Source: Acidobacteriaceae bacterium TAA 166 (GTDB lineage: Bacteria; Acidobacteriota; Terriglobia; Terriglobales; Acidobacteriaceae). Taken from it: 64,000 nucleotides of DNA. Shown piece by piece: positions 44,702 through 54,646 of the stretch (position 1 is its first letter; the number at the start of each line of letters is the position of its first letter). The notes beneath the pieces are model-generated. The model ran no database searches. It was not told where the DNA came from and was given only the letters and a program-made list of their open reading frames with translations. The position numbers and the translations under genes were made by a program. The stretch spans positions 1,976,001 to 2,040,000 of the forward strand of contig ATWD01000001.1 of NCBI GenBank assembly GCA_000421065.1, in the 5' to 3' direction.

Positions 44702-46528
44702 TTGCGTCACCTCGTGTCCCGATGCGGTCGGCAGAATTGCGGGGAAACAAGGTTGCGAGAGGCGCGAAACGCCAGGTGGGCATGGCCACGGGAAGACACG
44801 AGCCCTTCACGGAGCCGTAGCTATACTTTGGCAATTTGCGCGTCGGGGCTATTTCTGGCGATTGCCTGGATCTTCGATACACCAGTTTCGAGCTTCTTGG
44901 TCGCCATTTTCATTGCAAGCTTTCTTGGCAACAGACTTGCTGGCTATCTCACAGCCGTGTTCTCCACGGCGTTGTTCATCGCATTCTTTTTTCAGACTAT
45001 TCCGCGAATCACCTTCCATGGATCGGGCTATGGGCGTCTCGCATTTCTTATCGGAGTCGGTTGCCTGTTACCCGAGTTGGCGGAAAGGGCGAAAAGACTC
45101 GAGCGAGGTCGGATTCGGAGTGAGGCCGATTTCCGGACGCTTGTGCAGACTTGTCCGGACCCTATTCTCCTGATCGATGCTTCGGAAAAGATCATCGGCT
45201 CCAATATGGCCGCCACCGAAATGTTCGGCTTTGAGCACAGGGAGCTCCTTGGACGATCAATTACCATGCTTCTCCCAAAATTTGCGGTTGACGGCAAAAC
45301 CCCCAGGGACCTGGAAGGACTTCCTTTGGATGGTGACCCCATCAAGGTCTCAGCGACCTGGGTTCGCCTTGGCGATCGAACCAGTGTCTTCCTGAGGGAT
45401 GTCACAGACCGGCGACGTACAGAGACGGAGCTGAAGATAAGCGAGGAAAATCTACGGCTGCTTGTAGAGACCATCCCTGGGTTGGTGTATGTCCGGGACG
45501 CAAAAGGCAGGCTGCAGCAGGTAAATCATCGAGTCGTGGAGTTCAATGGTATACCGTTCGAAGAGCTTGTCAGAGACAACGGATTTTCTGCCGTCCATCC
45601 AGACGATCGTAAGCTGATAGAACCACTGTTTGAGCGATCTTTTCCACTCGGTGTTCAGTTCAGCTATGAGTTTCGGCACCGGCGAGCCGATGGTGTCTAC
45701 CGATGGTTTAATGCCACGGCACGACCGCTGAAGAATGCCAGCGGAGAAGTCATTCGCTGGTATTCGCTGTTGACTGACGTCGACGACCGCAGAGCTCTCG
45801 AGGTATCGGTACGTGAGATGCAGGCAACGCTTGCGGAAGCGGCGCGCGTCTCGACCGTGACAGAGATCGCCGCATCGGTTGTCCACGAGATCAGTCAACC
45901 TTTGAGTGCAATCATCTCGAACTCACAGGCATGTCTCCGATATCTGGCTTCCGAGACGTTGAACCGACAGGCAGTTGTCACTGCGGTCGAGAGAACCCTG
46001 CGCAGTGGGCGCGATGCCTCGCAGACGGTAAAGAATATTCGCACGCTCTTCTACAGAAGAAATCCCGACACGGACCTCGTCGATATTGGAAGAGTAATTG
46101 ACGAAGTACTCCTCTTGCACGAAGCCCAGATCCGAAATCTAGGAATAAAAGTCACCGTTTCCATTGATGCAGGGCTTCCCTTTGTTTCGGGTGATCGGCT
46201 GCAGATTCAACAGGTACTGGTGAATCTCGTCTCGAATGCTATCGAATCGATGGAATCGAGTCCTCCCGGCTCTCTAGAGTTGGAGATTCGGTCCAGTCGC
46301 GACTCTGAAAGAGTTTTGACAGAGGTCGCAGATCGTGGGCATGGCCTCAGTGATCCGGAGAGGGTCTTCGACTTGTTCTTCACGACGAAGGAATCGGGGA
46401 TGGGTATGGGTTTGAGGATCTGCAAAACCATTGTTGAGACACATCAGGGAAAGCTCTGGGCCGAACCGCGACTCGACAGAGGAACGAAGTTTATGTTCGC
46501 CCTGCCTGTTGCGAGAGGAACGAAATGA
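44702..46528 (+). CDS. Membrane PAS sensor histidine kinase
   Basis: The product (up to 608 residues) has membrane segments with DUF4118-like pattern at about residues 42-110 ([30 protein letters not shown]), two PAS domains, a dimerisation domain with phospho-acceptor H395 ([12 protein letters not shown]) and an HATPase domain ([29 protein letters not shown]). The start is uncertain: TTG at 44702, GTG at 44714 or TTG at 44825 are possible. It overlaps the FixJ-like regulator gene by 4 bp, forming a two-component system that probably controls the motif-bearing promoters here. Confidence 0.9.
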   Translation: MRHLVSRCGRQNCGETRLREARNARWAWPREDTSPSRSRSYTLAICASGLFLAIAWIFDTPVSSFLVAIFIASFLGNRLAGYLTAVFSTALFIAFFFQTIPRITFHGSGYGRLAFLIGVGCLLPELAERAKRLERGRIRSEADFRTLVQTCPDPILLIDASEKIIGSNMAATEMFGFEHRELLGRSITMLLPKFAVDGKTPRDLEGLPLDGDPIKVSATWVRLGDRTSVFLRDVTDRRRTETELKISEENLRLLVETIPGLVYVRDAKGRLQQVNHRVVEFNGIPFEELVRDNGFSAVHPDDRKLIEPLFERSFPLGVQFSYEFRHRRADGVYRWFNATARPLKNASGEVIRWYSLLTDVDDRRALEVSVREMQATLAEAARVSTVTEIAASVVHEISQPLSAIISNSQACLRYLASETLNRQAVVTAVERTLRSGRDASQTVKNIRTLFYRRNPDTDLVDIGRVIDEVLLLHEAQIRNLGIKVTVSIDAGLPFVSGDRLQIQQVLVNLVSNAIESMESSPPGSLELEIRSSRDSERVLTEVADRGHGLSDPERVFDLFFTTKESGMGMGLRICKTIVETHQGKLWAEPRLDRGTKFMFALPVARGTK

Positions 46529-47154
46529 CGAAAGCCAAACGGATGGTCTATGTACTTGACGATGATCCTCGCATACGGGAGTCACTCGATCTATTGCTGT
46601 CGGCTGCGGGATTCGAGGTGACGCTCTTTGCCGCCCCGGAATCTTTTCTCGCATTTGAACGGCCGGAAGTTCCGTCCTGCCTCGTGCTCGATCTCGATCT
46701 CGGAGAGACTACTGGACTTGAGCTTCAGCGGAGGCTGGAAGGAGATGCCGCGCTTCCAGTGATCTTCCTGACAGGCCATGGTGACATTCCAACAACGGTC
46801 AAGGCAATGCGAGGAGGAGCGATTGAGTTCCTGTCCAAGCCAATCGAGGAGGACGAGCTGCTGCCGGCAATTGAAGCTGCTCTAAAGCAGGCAGCAGAAC
46901 AATGGGACGACCGACAATACCTCCGCCAACTGCGGCAGAAGTACGAAACGCTCACGCCACGCGAGCGCGAGGTCTTGCCCTTTATTGTCCAGGGACTGCT
47001 CAATAAGCAAACCGCCTATGAGCTGGGCACGAGCGAAATAACGATCCGAATTCATCGCGGCCACATCATGCACAAGATGAAAGCCGAGTCTTTAGCGGAT
47101 CTGGTGAGAATGGCCGGACGGCTCGGACTCCATCCAGTGATCGCACGTCTATGA
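46525..47154 (+). CDS. FixJ/NodW-family LuxR-type response regulator
   Basis: The 209-residue regulator has a receiver domain (D12-D14 pocket, phosphorylation site D56 in [10 protein letters not shown] in [10 protein letters not shown]) and a LuxR-type helix-turn-helix ([20 protein letters not shown], then [20 protein letters not shown]). It is the phosphate acceptor of the overlapping kinase gene. As the only full DNA-binding two-component regulator in this region, it is the first candidate to bind the seven ATACAAA motifs. This is inference. Confidence 0.92.
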   Translation: MTKAKRMVYVLDDDPRIRESLDLLLSAAGFEVTLFAAPESFLAFERPEVPSCLVLDLDLGETTGLELQRRLEGDAALPVIFLTGHGDIPTTVKAMRGGAIEFLSKPIEEDELLPAIEAALKQAAEQWDDRQYLRQLRQKYETLTPREREVLPFIVQGLLNKQTAYELGTSEITIRIHRGHIMHKMKAESLADLVRMAGRLGLHPVIARL

Positions 47155-47270
47155 CCCTACGATCCGTGGCCAGTAATTCTGCTGGTAACGAGCCGGCTGC
47201 CTCCCTTCGTTGAGGAGCGGATCGGTGTATCGCCCATAAAGTTGGCAAACACACCGACCGGCACTTCCAG

Positions 47271-48311
47271 CTACTTGCTTAGATAATTCTTGAGAGTGTC
47301 ACTGGCCTCCCGGATGGCATCCTCGGTGGAGGGTACGTTCCGCACACCGTTAAGGATGCCAAAGTCATGAATCTGTCCGACATAGCGTGTGGCGATGACA
47401 GTGACACCAGCCTGATCGAGCTTATGGGCATACGCCTCGCCTTCATCACGAAGCGGATCGTTCTCCTCGGTCTGCACTAGCGCCGGTGGCAACCCGCTAA
47501 GCTGTTCAAGCGTAGCCCGGAGCGGGGAGACATGGGGATCATTACGCTGTTCCGGTTTGGGCGCATAGATATCCCAGCCGAACTTCATGAAGTCGCGAGC
47601 GAGGAAGCGGCCCGTCGCGAACTCCTGATACGACTTGGTATCGACGCTGGCGTCGGTTGCCGGCCAGAAGAGGATCTGAAGCTTCAGCTTTGGTCCGCTT
47701 CGCTCCTTATCGAGCATGGCAATTACAGCCGTCATATTGCCACCAACAGAGTTTCCGGCAATGGCAAGCCTGCTGCTGTCCACTCCGATCTCACGCCCAT
47801 GTTCTCCGACCCATTTGAGCGCGGCATAGGCCTCCTCGATCTGTGTCGGATAGACAGCATCTGGAATCGGCGTGTATTCGGGAAACACGGCCACTGCGCC
47901 TGAACCCACAACCAAGTCGCGCACGAAGCGCTTGTGATTTTCGAAGTCGCCGGCAATCCAGACACCACCGTGATAAAAGACGAAAACCGGCGGAGTTCCT
48001 TTCACGTGTTCTGGCTTGACAATGTAGATCTTCACCTTGCGACCGTCCTCTTCAATCATCTTCTCGGACGTGGTGATGCCGGACATATCCACGGGGTACT
48101 TGTTCTGTAGTCCAGTCAATGTTGCACGCACCTGAGGACCGGGCAGTGTCCAAAACGGACTCGGATCCTTGTCCACATCTTTGAGGAAGTCTCGTACCTC
48201 GTGGTTGATTCGCGGATCTGTCGCGGCATCCGGAATCTCTTGCTGTCCGAAAGCCGAGTGGCTCATCGTGATCGCACTAAGAACTATTGGCAGTATCCAA
48301 AATCGTCTCAT
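47271..48311 (-). CDS. Secreted alpha/beta hydrolase (hormone-sensitive lipase-like)
   Basis: The 346-residue protein has a signal peptide (cleavage near SAFGQ) and the HSL family oxyanion motif HGG (VFYHGGVWIAGD). The catalytic triad is S in GNSVGG, D in ENDPLRDEG and H in GQIHDFGIL. It should cleave short-chain esters in the periplasm. The ATG at 48311 has GAGGAG 7 bp upstream. Regulon motif copy 5 lies 108 bp before it. Confidence 0.88.
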   Translation of the reverse strand: MRRFWILPIVLSAITMSHSAFGQQEIPDAATDPRINHEVRDFLKDVDKDPSPFWTLPGPQVRATLTGLQNKYPVDMSGITTSEKMIEEDGRKVKIYIVKPEHVKGTPPVFVFYHGGVWIAGDFENHKRFVRDLVVGSGAVAVFPEYTPIPDAVYPTQIEEAYAALKWVGEHGREIGVDSSRLAIAGNSVGGNMTAVIAMLDKERSGPKLKLQILFWPATDASVDTKSYQEFATGRFLARDFMKFGWDIYAPKPEQRNDPHVSPLRATLEQLSGLPPALVQTEENDPLRDEGEAYAHKLDQAGVTVIATRYVGQIHDFGILNGVRNVPSTEDAIREASDTLKNYLSK

Positions 48312-48418
48312 CGCAAACTCCTCTATTCCTTCTCTGTGAACGGTTTCAAGCACTGCCGTTGTGGAACGGCTTTCTACGCGCTTGTGGATGTGATCCTAGC
48401 CGCGGCCCAATGTCCCCA

Positions 48419-48438
48419 CAATTATCGGTTTGTATTAG
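48419..48438 (-). promoter_or_regulatory. Regulon motif, copy 5 (alpha/beta hydrolase)
   Basis: Minus-strand reading CTAATACAAACCGATAATTG, 108 bp before the hydrolase ATG. It matches copy 2 in 18 of 20 positions. Confidence 0.65.
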
Positions 48439-48562
48439 CAACGAAGCGCGAGTCCGCCTACTGTGTCCTTTCGGACAGCCGATCAGGCACTTAGAGCGTT
48501 TAGGATCAATGCGGCCAACCTATGCTGAGAGGCGAGAGTTCGTTCCAGTCAGTAGCGACGTA

Positions 48563-48578
48563 ATACAAACGTATAGTG
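48563..48578 (+). promoter_or_regulatory. Regulon motif, copy 6 (SDR gene)
   Basis: ATACAAACGTATAGTG, 84 bp before the SDR ATG; one base differs from copies 1 and 4 (TATAGT for TATAAT). Confidence 0.6.
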
Positions 48579-48661
48579 TCCCCTCTTGCTGCTGGTGGCT
48601 AGCATGGCATGAGAAGAGCGTCTATATCTTCGCGATTCAACACTTCCAGCGAGAGGACCTT

Positions 48662-49438
48662 ATGGCAAGAGTATTCATTACAGGATCGGCAGATGGACTG
48701 GGAGCAATGGCGGCGAAGCTTCTTGTCGAAGAAGGTCATTCCGTAATCCTGCACGCACGTAATGAGGCTCGAGGTAAAGAGGCCCTCGAAAACATACCGG
48801 GAGCAGAGACAGTTGTATATGGAGATCTGTCGAGCATCTCCCAAACGAAGGATGTAGCTGATCAGGTCAATCGTCTCGGAACATTCGACGCTGTCATCCA
48901 CAATGCGGGAATCGGCTATCGTGAATCGAGACGCATTGCAACTGAAGACGGATTGCCGCGACTGTTCGCCGTCAACACTCTGGCGCCATACATCCTTACT
49001 GCGCTGATTCACCGGCCGGCTCGCCTCGTCTACCTGAGTTCCGCGATGCATGAGGCCGGAGATGCTACTCTCAATGACTTGGCGTAGAATGAGCGCCCGT
49101 GGCTGGGACCGCAGGCGTATTCCGACACGAAGCTTCATGACGTCCTGCTTGCGTTTGCTATCGCACGCCGCTGGAAGAATGTGTATTCCAACGCTCTGAC
49201 TCCTGGGTGGGTCCCGACAAAGATGGGCGGTGCTGGTGCTCCCGATGATCTGGAGGAGGGGCCGAAGACTCAGGTGTGGCTTGCCGTCAGTGAAGATAAG
49301 GCGGCAAAAGTATCCGGCAAGTACTGGTACCACATGCGACCGAAAGCGCCATTGCCGATCACTCACGACAAACATCTGCAGGAAAAGCTACTTCATGACT
49401 GCTTCGAGTTTAGCGGCGTGACGATGCCTGTCATGTAA
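48662..49438 (+). pseudogene. Short-chain dehydrogenase interrupted by an in-frame amber codon
   Basis: The frame from the ATG at 48662 gives an SDR with the nucleotide-binding TGSADGLGAM and the NAGIG motif. It stops at TAG (49085-49087) after NDLA. The same frame then continues without shift through NERPWLGPQAYSDTKLHDVL to 49438, including the catalytic YxxxK (YSDTK). The simplest reading is a TGG-to-TAG change. The truncated product would lack the catalytic tyrosine and lysine. It may be a recent nonsense mutation, a sequencing error or a suppressed stop. A GAGAGGACC site precedes the ATG. Confidence 0.8.
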
Positions 49439-49507
49439 GCACTCTTCGATTGTTGGAGCGATGAAGGTGAAACGAAGCTCACAGCTTTCTCGGCTAGTGC
49501 GAGCTAC

Positions 49508-49524
49508 ATACAAACGTATAATAG
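49508..49524 (+). promoter_or_regulatory. Regulon motif, copy 7 (unknown gene at 49703)
   Basis: ATACAAACGTATAATAG, about 180 bp before the next ATG and in the gene's direction; preceded by CTAC as in copies 1 and 4. Confidence 0.65.
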
Positions 49525-49702
49525 AGAATTTTCCTGGCACTCCTTAGGATCGCTTCAGCAACAGAGATTCGCTGCCTGTATGACTGACTACGACGTGCAG
49601 TCCGACTTTCAACACGCAGAGGATCGCACGAGGCTGTGCGGACGTTATCTAGTTGTTCGCCTGCTCGTGAATCTGTGGTCAAACGAATAAAGGAGATCGC
49701 TC

Positions 49703-50260
49703 ATGAGCGCAGCAACAGAGTTCACACCACGCATTCTTGCAGAGAGCACCGTTAAATCCAAGATCGTCGCCCCCACCAAGGACATCGACATCACCGATTG
49801 GCTCTTCCACATCGATGAGCTCGAGTACAACAATTGCACTCCGAAGTCCAAGGCGCACATCTCGGCCGGCCTCACCCACGCCCCGGATGGCAAGATGATG
49901 TCGATCAACGTTGAGTTCGTCGCCGGCGCGCTCTTCGTCGAGCACTATATCGAGGACATCAGCGAGAAGCTTCACTGCCGCGTGAAGTCGGTCTCCACGT
50001 TGCTGATGAACAACGTGTTCACCACCGTCCACGTGATATGGGAGCTGATTGCCGAGCACAAGGAAGGCGACTATCACGAGTTCACGGACAACGTCTGGGT
50101 TCATACGACGAAGGAGTTCGAGGAGTTCCTCGTTTCTCAGAAGATTCCTTACGAAGAAGCTCGCAAGAATTTCCAGGCCGGTGTTGACGCCCACAACGCC
50201 GAGGAGGCGCCGGAGTTCGCCGCCAGCATCCAGAGGTTGGCGCTGAAGAAGCGCAGCTGA
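49703..50260 (+). CDS. Unknown protein, regulon member
   Basis: A 185-residue soluble protein, no family recognised. It has a regular acidic alpha/beta composition (DIDITDWLFHIDELEYNNCT, MMSINVEFVAGALFVEHYIE). There is no signal peptide, membrane helix or metal motif. AGGAGAT precedes the ATG strongly. Its own regulon motif and high codon adaptation (GAG, AAG, ATC, GTC preferred) suggest high expression. It is followed by an HD-domain gene 146 bp later, perhaps co-transcribed. Confidence 0.65.
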   Translation: MSAATEFTPRILAESTVKSKIVAPTKDIDITDWLFHIDELEYNNCTPKSKAHISAGLTHAPDGKMMSINVEFVAGALFVEHYIEDISEKLHCRVKSVSTLLMNNVFTTVHVIWELIAEHKEGDYHEFTDNVWVHTTKEFEEFLVSQKIPYEEARKNFQAGVDAHNAEEAPEFAASIQRLALKKRS

Positions 50261-50406
50261 TTGTAAGGCGTTTGCCTTTCAGGATGAGGGTTTCTATATT
50301 GCCTACCCTCGTCTCGGATGGCTCCCATTGGTAATCTCGGGTGCAGCGTTCCTCATGAGCGCTGCATCCTTTTCCCGCTGTGAGAAGATTCGCAGGGAGA
50401 ACGAAA

Positions 50407-51075
50407 ATGACTCAACCTTCATCTGGAAATGCTTTGGTTACGTCGATCTCCGAAGTAAGCATCCCCGAAACGCAGCTCGCCCGCGAGATCAAGGAGTTTA
50501 TTCGCGATACCGAGACCGAGCTCTTATTCAACCACTCAAGCCGCGTTTACTATTTCGGAGCGATCGCCGGAAAGCAACGCAGTCTGAAATATGATGCGGA
50601 ACTGCTATACGCCGGAGCGATGTTTCATGACATCGGCCTCATGGCGAGTCACAGCAGTCCGGCTGATCGATTTGAGGTCGACGGAGCGAACGCCGCGAGA
50701 GACTTTCTCAAAACGCGTGGCATCAGCGAAGAAGATCTTTACGCCGTCTGGACGGCGATTGCACTCCACACGACGCCCGGAATCCCGCCGTACATGCACC
50801 CCGTAGTTGCACTTGTCACTGCTGGAGTAGAAATGGATGTGCTGGGTTTGACGTACAAGCAATATTCGGACGAGGTGAGGAACGCAGTAGTCGCCGAATA
50901 TCCGCGGACACCACACTTCAAGGAGGACATCATTCAAGCCTTCTACGATGGTATCCACCAGAAGCCAGAGACCACCTTTGGCAATGTCAAGGCCGATGTC
51001 CTCGCGGACAAAGACCCGAAATTCGTTCGCGGTAATTTTTGCAGCGTCATTCGTAGTTCACCGTGGATCGGTTGA
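50407..51075 (+). CDS. HD-domain phosphohydrolase-like protein (cyanamide hydratase-like)
   Basis: The 222-residue protein has the HD metal-binding pattern: H in LLFNHSSRVYYFG, the HD pair in AGAMFHDIGLMA and a later H in AIALHTTPGI. The order matches the cyanamide hydratase-like branch of HD proteins. That branch also includes isocyanide hydratase-like and uncharacterised enzymes, so the reaction is unclear. AGGGAGA lies 7 bp before the ATG at 50407; the frame from 50380 is not needed. Confidence 0.8.
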   Translation: MTQPSSGNALVTSISEVSIPETQLAREIKEFIRDTETELLFNHSSRVYYFGAIAGKQRSLKYDAELLYAGAMFHDIGLMASHSSPADRFEVDGANAARDFLKTRGISEEDLYAVWTAIALHTTPGIPPYMHPVVALVTAGVEMDVLGLTYKQYSDEVRNAVVAEYPRTPHFKEDIIQAFYDGIHQKPETTFGNVKADVLADKDPKFVRGNFCSVIRSSPWIG

Positions 51076-51206
51076 TCCCGCTGTCGGCGCGGCGAGAGAG
51101 CCAATACGTGTGATCTTCTCATCTGGCAATTCGCGCTCGCTTCACCCATAATGTAGGTGCTACCCGTGGTGATCCGAGCATGCCGGAGAGAGCCAACGGA
51201 GGTACC

Positions 51207-52163
51207 GTGAATACCGAACGCGAGTACAAATCATTAGTTCGAGCACCGGGCCAAGCGGTGCCGATTACGATACCGCAGGAACTTGAATGGCAAGTGCCCG
51301 TGAAGGACTTGGAGCCTCCGCACGTCTACGTGACGCGATGGACCGGGACGCCGACCCATGAGCCTCTCGAGGTCAGCTCGGACAATACAGATCTGCATTT
51401 CATCACGTATACCGCCAGGAGAACCGAAGAGAAGTACTGGGTCGGGACAAAGAGCTACACGGCGGGCGTCATCCTGCCTGACAGTATTTTTCTGCATAGC
51501 CCAACAACTCAACGCCGCACGGCAGTGATCAAGAGCGCCTTCGATTTTTATCGAATCTACTTTTCGCAGGAAGTGCTCGCAGACTGTTTCGAGATCGCCA
51601 ACGGCAGGCCGGCGGACACTTACCTGTGCTTATTTGAGCCGCACTTTTCAGATGATCAGGTGGTCCGCGAACTTACCAGATCGATCGTCGACGCCGGCCG
51701 GGATAACCTTCCTCTCGGCAGCCTTTATGTTGAAACCGCGGGACTCACTTTGGCGGTGCACCTCATCAGACGGTACTTCAGGGGCGCAAAGGCACGGTCG
51801 AACGGAACGGCTTCTCCTCTGGCAAAGTGGCGGCTGGATCGAGTAGCCGAGTACATCGAAGCAAATCTGAGTCAACGTATCGGGTTGGATGAACTTTCCA
51901 CCGCGGCAGGCTTGAGCCGTGCACATTTTGCAGCACAATTCCGCTCCGCAACGGGCGCAACGCCTCACAGCTACATCATGAGACGGAAGGTAGAACACTC
52001 GAAACAACTTCTTCTCGATCCCAATATGCAAATCGCCGACGTGGCGGCGATCATCGGCTTCGCAAGCCAGGCTCATTTTACTGGCGTCTTTAAGCAGTTG
52101 GTCGGCGACACTCCGCACCGGTGGCGCCAGTGTTTTGTCGATCCCAAATTTAAGTCAAAGTAG
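51207..52163 (+). CDS. AraC-family transcriptional regulator
   Basis: The 318-residue regulator has an AraC-binding-like sensor domain (residues about 30-190) and two C-terminal helix-turn-helix units (IGLDELSTAAGLSRAHFAAQ, IADVAAIIGFASQAHFTGVF). The GTG at 51207 was chosen because GGAGG lies 5 bp upstream, better placed than for the ATG at 51180. It may control the HD gene upstream or the SDR gene at 53451. It is similar in build to the frameshifted AraC gene at 31.6-32.6 kb. Confidence 0.87.
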   Translation: MNTEREYKSLVRAPGQAVPITIPQELEWQVPVKDLEPPHVYVTRWTGTPTHEPLEVSSDNTDLHFITYTARRTEEKYWVGTKSYTAGVILPDSIFLHSPTTQRRTAVIKSAFDFYRIYFSQEVLADCFEIANGRPADTYLCLFEPHFSDDQVVRELTRSIVDAGRDNLPLGSLYVETAGLTLAVHLIRRYFRGAKARSNGTASPLAKWRLDRVAEYIEANLSQRIGLDELSTAAGLSRAHFAAQFRSATGATPHSYIMRRKVEHSKQLLLDPNMQIADVAAIIGFASQAHFTGVFKQLVGDTPHRWRQCFVDPKFKSK

Positions 52164-52186
52164 CTGTCAAAGGATCGTATCTATCG

Positions 52187-53143
52187 CTATCTTGCGGCAT
52201 TCGGAAGCGAAGTACCTTTCCTGTCGATGACGCCGTTCGCGAACCACTTACCTCCGCCCTCATTGCCGCACAATTCCCTTGGATGAACCCCGAATGGAAT
52301 GGGATGAGCAGTTCTGCCGTTCCCGATCCATGGAAGCAAAGGGCCAGCCTCCCTGACTGTGATGGCGATCTGTTTGGCATCCTGCACAACCCTCTGAATA
52401 CAGGACACGGCTGCGGGAAGACGGGTTGGATCCGAAGAAAGCAATCGTAAGGAAGCTTGGCTGTTCACGAGAATTGCGGTCAATTGACTGATCGACGTCT
52501 CCATCGAAAGGTTTGTGCTTTGATCGTTTCCTTTCCCCTTTTCCCCGGGAAGCGTATTAGACGAGGCATCCTTCTCGCCCATTGAGGAACGTTCTGTAAT
52601 ATCGACGAGTACACCAAGCCAGTTTCCGATGCCTTTGGAGTACTCATCGATACGTTGGATCCTAACTTCGAAGCGCCGCGTCGCTCCATCCACGCGCCTG
52701 TGACGAAACTCAAATACAAAGCTGCGCCGCAGCCCAACTCCTTCGGAGAAGGCCCTCCTCGCTTGAAATTCATCGTCGGGATGCACGATAGCGAAAACGT
52801 CGCTCTCTGAAAGAGTAGGCAATAAGGGACCTGCGAGGTCCTGCAATGCCGAATTTGCGTATTGCAACCGACCAGCCTCATCCGTGACAAATGCCTGCAG
52901 AGGAATGAGGTCGAGGAGCGTATGAACTGTCTGACCGACGCTCGAGTTCCGCGGTGCGCCGTAAAGTACGACCCCAATCGACATTAACAGCAGGTACACG
53001 GCAGTGACGGCAAGCGGAACTTCTGCATACACCTGCCAATGAGTCAGGCCGTATGTGAAGAGGATCGAGGCGATCAACGCGCCAAAGAAAAACACAAGGC
53101 TTCGAACCCATGGACCGGCAGACTTGCTTACTGGATTAACCAC
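52187..53143 (-). CDS. Membrane PAS protein, degenerate histidine kinase
   Basis: The 318-residue product has two membrane helices (VRSLVFFFGALIASILFTYG, VPLAVTAVYLLLMSIGVVLY) and one PAS domain. A helical segment follows (ISQLTAILVNSQASLRLLSS) that matches the dimerisation domain of the kinase at 45.9 kb ([20 protein letters not shown]). The phospho-acceptor His is lost (METSISQL where the kinase has VHEISQPL), and no ATPase domain follows. It is a truncated relic or a kinase-like sensor that only dimerises. The GTG at 53143 with AGGAGG upstream is preferred to the ATG at 53188. It is convergent with the AraC gene. Confidence 0.7.
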   Translation of the reverse strand: MVNPVSKSAGPWVRSLVFFFGALIASILFTYGLTHWQVYAEVPLAVTAVYLLLMSIGVVLYGAPRNSSVGQTVHTLLDLIPLQAFVTDEAGRLQYANSALQDLAGPLLPTLSESDVFAIVHPDDEFQARRAFSEGVGLRRSFVFEFRHRRVDGATRRFEVRIQRIDEYSKGIGNWLGVLVDITERSSMGEKDASSNTLPGEKGKGNDQSTNLSMETSISQLTAILVNSQASLRLLSSDPTRLPAAVSCIQRVVQDAKQIAITVREAGPLLPWIGNGRTAHPIPFGVHPRELCGNEGGGKWFANGVIDRKGTSLPNAAR

Positions 53144-53450
53144 ACCCGTACGCCTCCTGTGCTCGGCCGCTCCGCGGGTTGACCCCATCGATATGAATTG
53201 CAGCCTATGTCGATAGTCAGGAAACAGGAGTTCGGGAGTCTTCCAGCCTCAGACTATTTTTTCCATGAATGCATTGAAATTTTTGCCCGAGGATCTCACT
53301 GCCACTCGCATCGGAACCACCGGATAAAAGGGGTCCTCCCTCGGAGCAAGATCCTTTTCGTACTTTCACGCATGTAATGCGGACTTTGGCGCATTCATCG
53401 TCCGCCCGCTTGAGCCTAGATTGAAAAGGCAGGCTTAAGGAGCATGACAA

Positions 53451-54449
53451 ATGGGAACTTTGCAGAAGCCAATTCAATCTGGATTCAGCGCCGCGTCAAC
53501 CACGGACGAAGTTATCAAAGGAATTGATCTAACCGGCAAGATCGCGATCGTGACAGGAGGCTACTCTGGTCTTGGCCTAGAGACAGCGCGCACATTGCGG
53601 GCCGCAGGGGCCCGGGTGATTGTCCCGACGCGCGACTCGAAGAAGACAGCATCTGCACTCGCCGGCATCGATGTTGAGATTGAACCCATGGATTTGATCA
53701 ATCCCGACTCGATTGATACCTTCGCTGATCGATTCCTTGCCTCGGGTAACCCACTGCATTTCCTTGTGAACAGTGCCGGAATCATGGCGGTCCCGACTCT
53801 AACGCGAGACGCTCGTGGCTACGAACTGCATTTTGCTACGAATCACCTGGGGCATTTCCAGCTAACGACTCGGCTTTGGCCCGCCCTGGTCAGCGCAGGC
53901 CATGCCCGCGTTATTTCCGTATCCTCCTGGGGACACCACTTTTCGCCTGTTGTGTTTGATGACTCCAACTTTGAGCGTCGAGAATACAATCCGTGGGCTG
54001 GCTACGGCCAGTCAAAGACAGCGAACATCCTGCTTGCTGTCGAGGCAGACCGGCGTGGCCAGAAAGATGGTGTTCGCGCCTTTTCACTCCATCCCGGAAG
54101 TATTGTTGGCACCGGCCTTGAAAAGCACGTCTCCGCAGAACAACTCAAAGCCGCTGGCGTGATCGATGAACACGGCAATCCCATCTACGATCCATCGAAG
54201 AATCTCAAGACCGTTCCGCAGGGCGCTGCAACCATAGTCTGGTGCGCGACCAGTCCACAACTCGACGGAATGGGTGGCGTCTACTGTGAGAACTGTGACA
54301 TCGCTCCCCTGGATATGACCGATCCGAAGGTCGCGTGGCAGATCAGTGATGCGATGGCACAAAAGGGAGTCATGCCGTATGCGGTGGATCCGGTCTCAGC
54401 CGAGAAATTGTGGAAGTTAAGCGAGCGGATGATTGCCGTCTCTGCCTGA
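53451..54449 (+). CDS. Short-chain dehydrogenase/reductase (retinol dehydrogenase-like)
   Basis: The 332-residue SDR has the Rossmann motif TGGYSGLG, the NSAGI motif (FLVNSAGIMAVP), the catalytic Ser in VISVSSWGHH and Tyr/Lys in YGQSK. The length and the NHLGHFQLT segment match the retinol dehydrogenase/WW-oxidoreductase-like branch, which is broad in substrate. No operon partner adjoins it. AAGGAG precedes the ATG by 9 bp. Confidence 0.87.
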   Translation: MGTLQKPIQSGFSAASTTDEVIKGIDLTGKIAIVTGGYSGLGLETARTLRAAGARVIVPTRDSKKTASALAGIDVEIEPMDLINPDSIDTFADRFLASGNPLHFLVNSAGIMAVPTLTRDARGYELHFATNHLGHFQLTTRLWPALVSAGHARVISVSSWGHHFSPVVFDDSNFERREYNPWAGYGQSKTANILLAVEADRRGQKDGVRAFSLHPGSIVGTGLEKHVSAEQLKAAGVIDEHGNPIYDPSKNLKTVPQGAATIVWCATSPQLDGMGGVYCENCDIAPLDMTDPKVAWQISDAMAQKGVMPYAVDPVSAEKLWKLSERMIAVSA

Positions 54450-54646
54450 GACTGCTCCACAACAATTGGATGTTGTGGCAGTCTGGCCGTTCGGAAGTGG
54501 CAGGCTCCGTGGTGCGGCTGCCTCGCTCTCCATTGGCACTTCTCGCAAGTGCCCGCTCCTGCTCACTCATTAACGCGTCCAAGGGTTCTGGATTGCTCAA
54601 AATCAGCGGGTGGAATTAGAACAGACGTCATTCGCTTTCAAACCTT

